This document shows, in pieces, positions 50,667 to 51,506 of a stretch of 51,506 nt of DNA. The notes under the pieces were generated by a model. The model was not told the DNA's origin. It did no database searches and saw nothing but the letters and a program-made list of their open reading frames with translations. The stretch is from an uncultured bacterium. Its GTDB lineage: Bacteria; Verrucomicrobiota; Verrucomicrobiia; CAIQCK01. The translations under genes were made by a program, and so were the position numbers. The stretch is taken from positions 1 through 51,506 of the forward strand of contig CAIQCK010000108.1 of the NCBI GenBank assembly GCA_903870275.1, given 5' to 3'. The first letter of the stretch is position 1; each line of letters starts with the position of its first letter.

Positions 50667-51317
50667 TTAGCGGGCCGCATCCCGGCGGTTCAGGAACTGG
50701 CGGGACTTGGGGAGGCGGCCGAATTGCTGGCCGATGAACATCGTGAGAAACGCATCGAGCTGGCGGTGTTGGGCGGCAGTCAGGCGCAGGCGCGCGAGGT
50801 GTTTGTTGTCGAGAATGTCGCCGACGATCCGCCGCGTGCCGGGGTCGAGGTCGAGCCGCGACGGGTCGGGGCGGAAGCCGAGACAGTCCAGCGCCAGCAA
50901 TTCAAACAGCGGCACCGACAGCGGTGTGAGGCGGCCCTCGTCGAGCGCGGCGAGCGAGGCGGCCAGCAGTTCGAACAATTCCGGCACGGGGCCTTCCGGC
51001 TCGGTGGCGAGGTCCACGAGTTCGCAGCAGTAGCTCGCCGCGGTGAAGGCGTCGAGCCGCTCGCGGATGCGCGGGAAGGGGTTCTCGATGTAGCATTCGC
51101 TGAGTGTGTGCAGGTCGCCGTGACGGCTGGGGATGAAGACGATGTCGTTGAGGTAGAACAGGTCGAGCTTGCCGGAGAAGGGGCTTTTGCGTCGATACGC
51201 GCCCTTGGCGACGGTGCGGAGCTTGCCGAGGTCGCGCGTGAACCACGTGACGATGGCGCTGGTCTCGCTCCAGTCCGTGGTGCGCAGGACAATGCCGGAA
51301 GTGTCAGTCGGAGGCAT
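50667..51317 (-). CDS. recO: DNA repair protein RecO
   Basis: 216 residues from ATG 51317 (MPPTDTSGIVLRTTDWSE); the open frame further upstream passes through repeats. The N-terminal OB-fold is shown by GIVLRTTDWSETSAIVTWFTRDLGK in part and VAKGAYRRKSPFSGKLDLF, typical of RecO. The helical C-terminal part (FELLALDCLGFRPDPSRL) lacks the Cys cluster seen in some zinc-binding members. RecO acts with RecR to load RecA on SSB-coated DNA in gap repair. Confidence 0.9.
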   Translation of the reverse strand: MPPTDTSGIVLRTTDWSETSAIVTWFTRDLGKLRTVAKGAYRRKSPFSGKLDLFYLNDIVFIPSRHGDLHTLSECYIENPFPRIRERLDAFTAASYCCELVDLATEPEGPVPELFELLAASLAALDEGRLTPLSVPLFELLALDCLGFRPDPSRLDLDPGTRRIVGDILDNKHLARLRLTAAQHRQLDAFLTMFIGQQFGRLPKSRQFLNRRDAAR

Positions 51318-51452
51318 GGGGGAAGAACGCGAAACGCGAAAGGCGAAAGGCGGAACGTGGAATGTGATACGTGGGGCGTGGAATCTTAACGCAGAGGCGC
51401 GGAGGACGCGGAGGGACGTAGTATGGCAGATCTGCATCCCCATAAGGTGGGG

Positions 51453-51506
51453 CGAGACTCCGTCGAGCCGTCTGCTGAGGGAAAGTGGAGGCTCGACGGA
51501 GTCTCG
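51453..51506. repeat. Perfect inverted repeat at the window end
   Basis: CGAGACTCCGTCGAGCC (51453-51469) and its exact reverse complement (51490-51506) with a 20-base loop. The palindrome may extend past the window (GGGG precedes the left arm). Related GCAGAGGCGCGGAGG repeats lie at about 51394. Confidence 0.8.

Noticed and set aside
1..51506. CRISPR array or tRNA/rRNA gene
   Set aside because: No regularly spaced short direct repeats and no clover-leaf or rRNA motifs were seen; the direct repeats found are dispersed and irregular.

Overview
The window looks like a chromosomal contig of a high-G+C, Gram-negative heterotroph, most likely a verrucomicrobium of the Pedosphaera/Limisphaera type. 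This is an inference from several signs: secreted phosphoesterases with PEP-CTERM-like tails, a Tat-exported glycoside-hydrolase-like protein, sialate O-acetylesterase and arylsulfatase genes, a long-form IspH, a MoxR/VWA cluster, and intergenic DNA filled with palindromic repeats (GCAGAGACGCAGAGG-type, ACAGGAT-type, CACGGATGGACACGGAT-type). No rRNA, tRNA, CRISPR array, phage or complete insertion sequence was found.

Layout. 1-7472 (+): a nucleoside-phosphorylase-like gene cut by the window edge; two tandem secreted phosphoesterases followed by a duplicated fragment of the phosphorylase 3' end; then three secreted carbohydrate-related proteins. 7524-8201: a broken member of a paralogous secreted family whose other two members lie at 35485-38566. 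8374-11576 (+): a run of small, visibly lower-G+C genes separated by integron attC-like sites, with no integrase, i.e. a CALIN-type cassette cluster (two lipoproteins, two membrane/secreted proteins, one SAM methyltransferase). 11653-13659 (+): arylsulfatase and a small secreted protein. 13695-20594 (-): a TetR / RND adaptor / RND pump operon in which the inner-membrane pump and the outer-membrane factor are one polypeptide, with a complete operator palindrome in front of tetR. 20681-29234 (-): a seven-gene MoxR / DUF58 / BatA-like / VWA cluster led by a prenyltransferase-repeat protein. 29343-35006 (-): a corrinoid protein, a UroD-family methyltransferase and a very large multi-PAS/GAF histidine kinase, probably one operon. 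35485-38657 (-): two paralogous secreted proteins with Trp/Tyr-rich and Gly/His-rich regions, one broken by an in-frame TGA. 39221-41398 (-): a Prc-type protease. 41526-44693 (+): a membrane protein, IspH and an M28 peptidase. 44722-46495 (-): two SAM methyltransferases around a 132-bp palindrome-ended element. 46647-49588 (-): small membrane genes and a TPR protein whose junctions carry three copies of a repeat encoding a signal-peptide-like mini-ORF, each coupled to its neighbours. 49589-50666: repeats only. 50667-51317 (-): RecO.

The observations most worth a second look are: (1) the integrase-less cassette cluster; (2) the RND pump fused to an outer-membrane factor through an internal lipobox, next to an adaptor with an extra domain of about 127 residues; (3) two of three paralogous genes each broken by TGA exactly where the intact copy has Trp; (4) the thrice-repeated leader-peptide junctions; (5) the dispersed 132-bp palindrome-ended element that keeps a small open frame; and (6) the corrinoid/methyltransferase/sensor-kinase operon.
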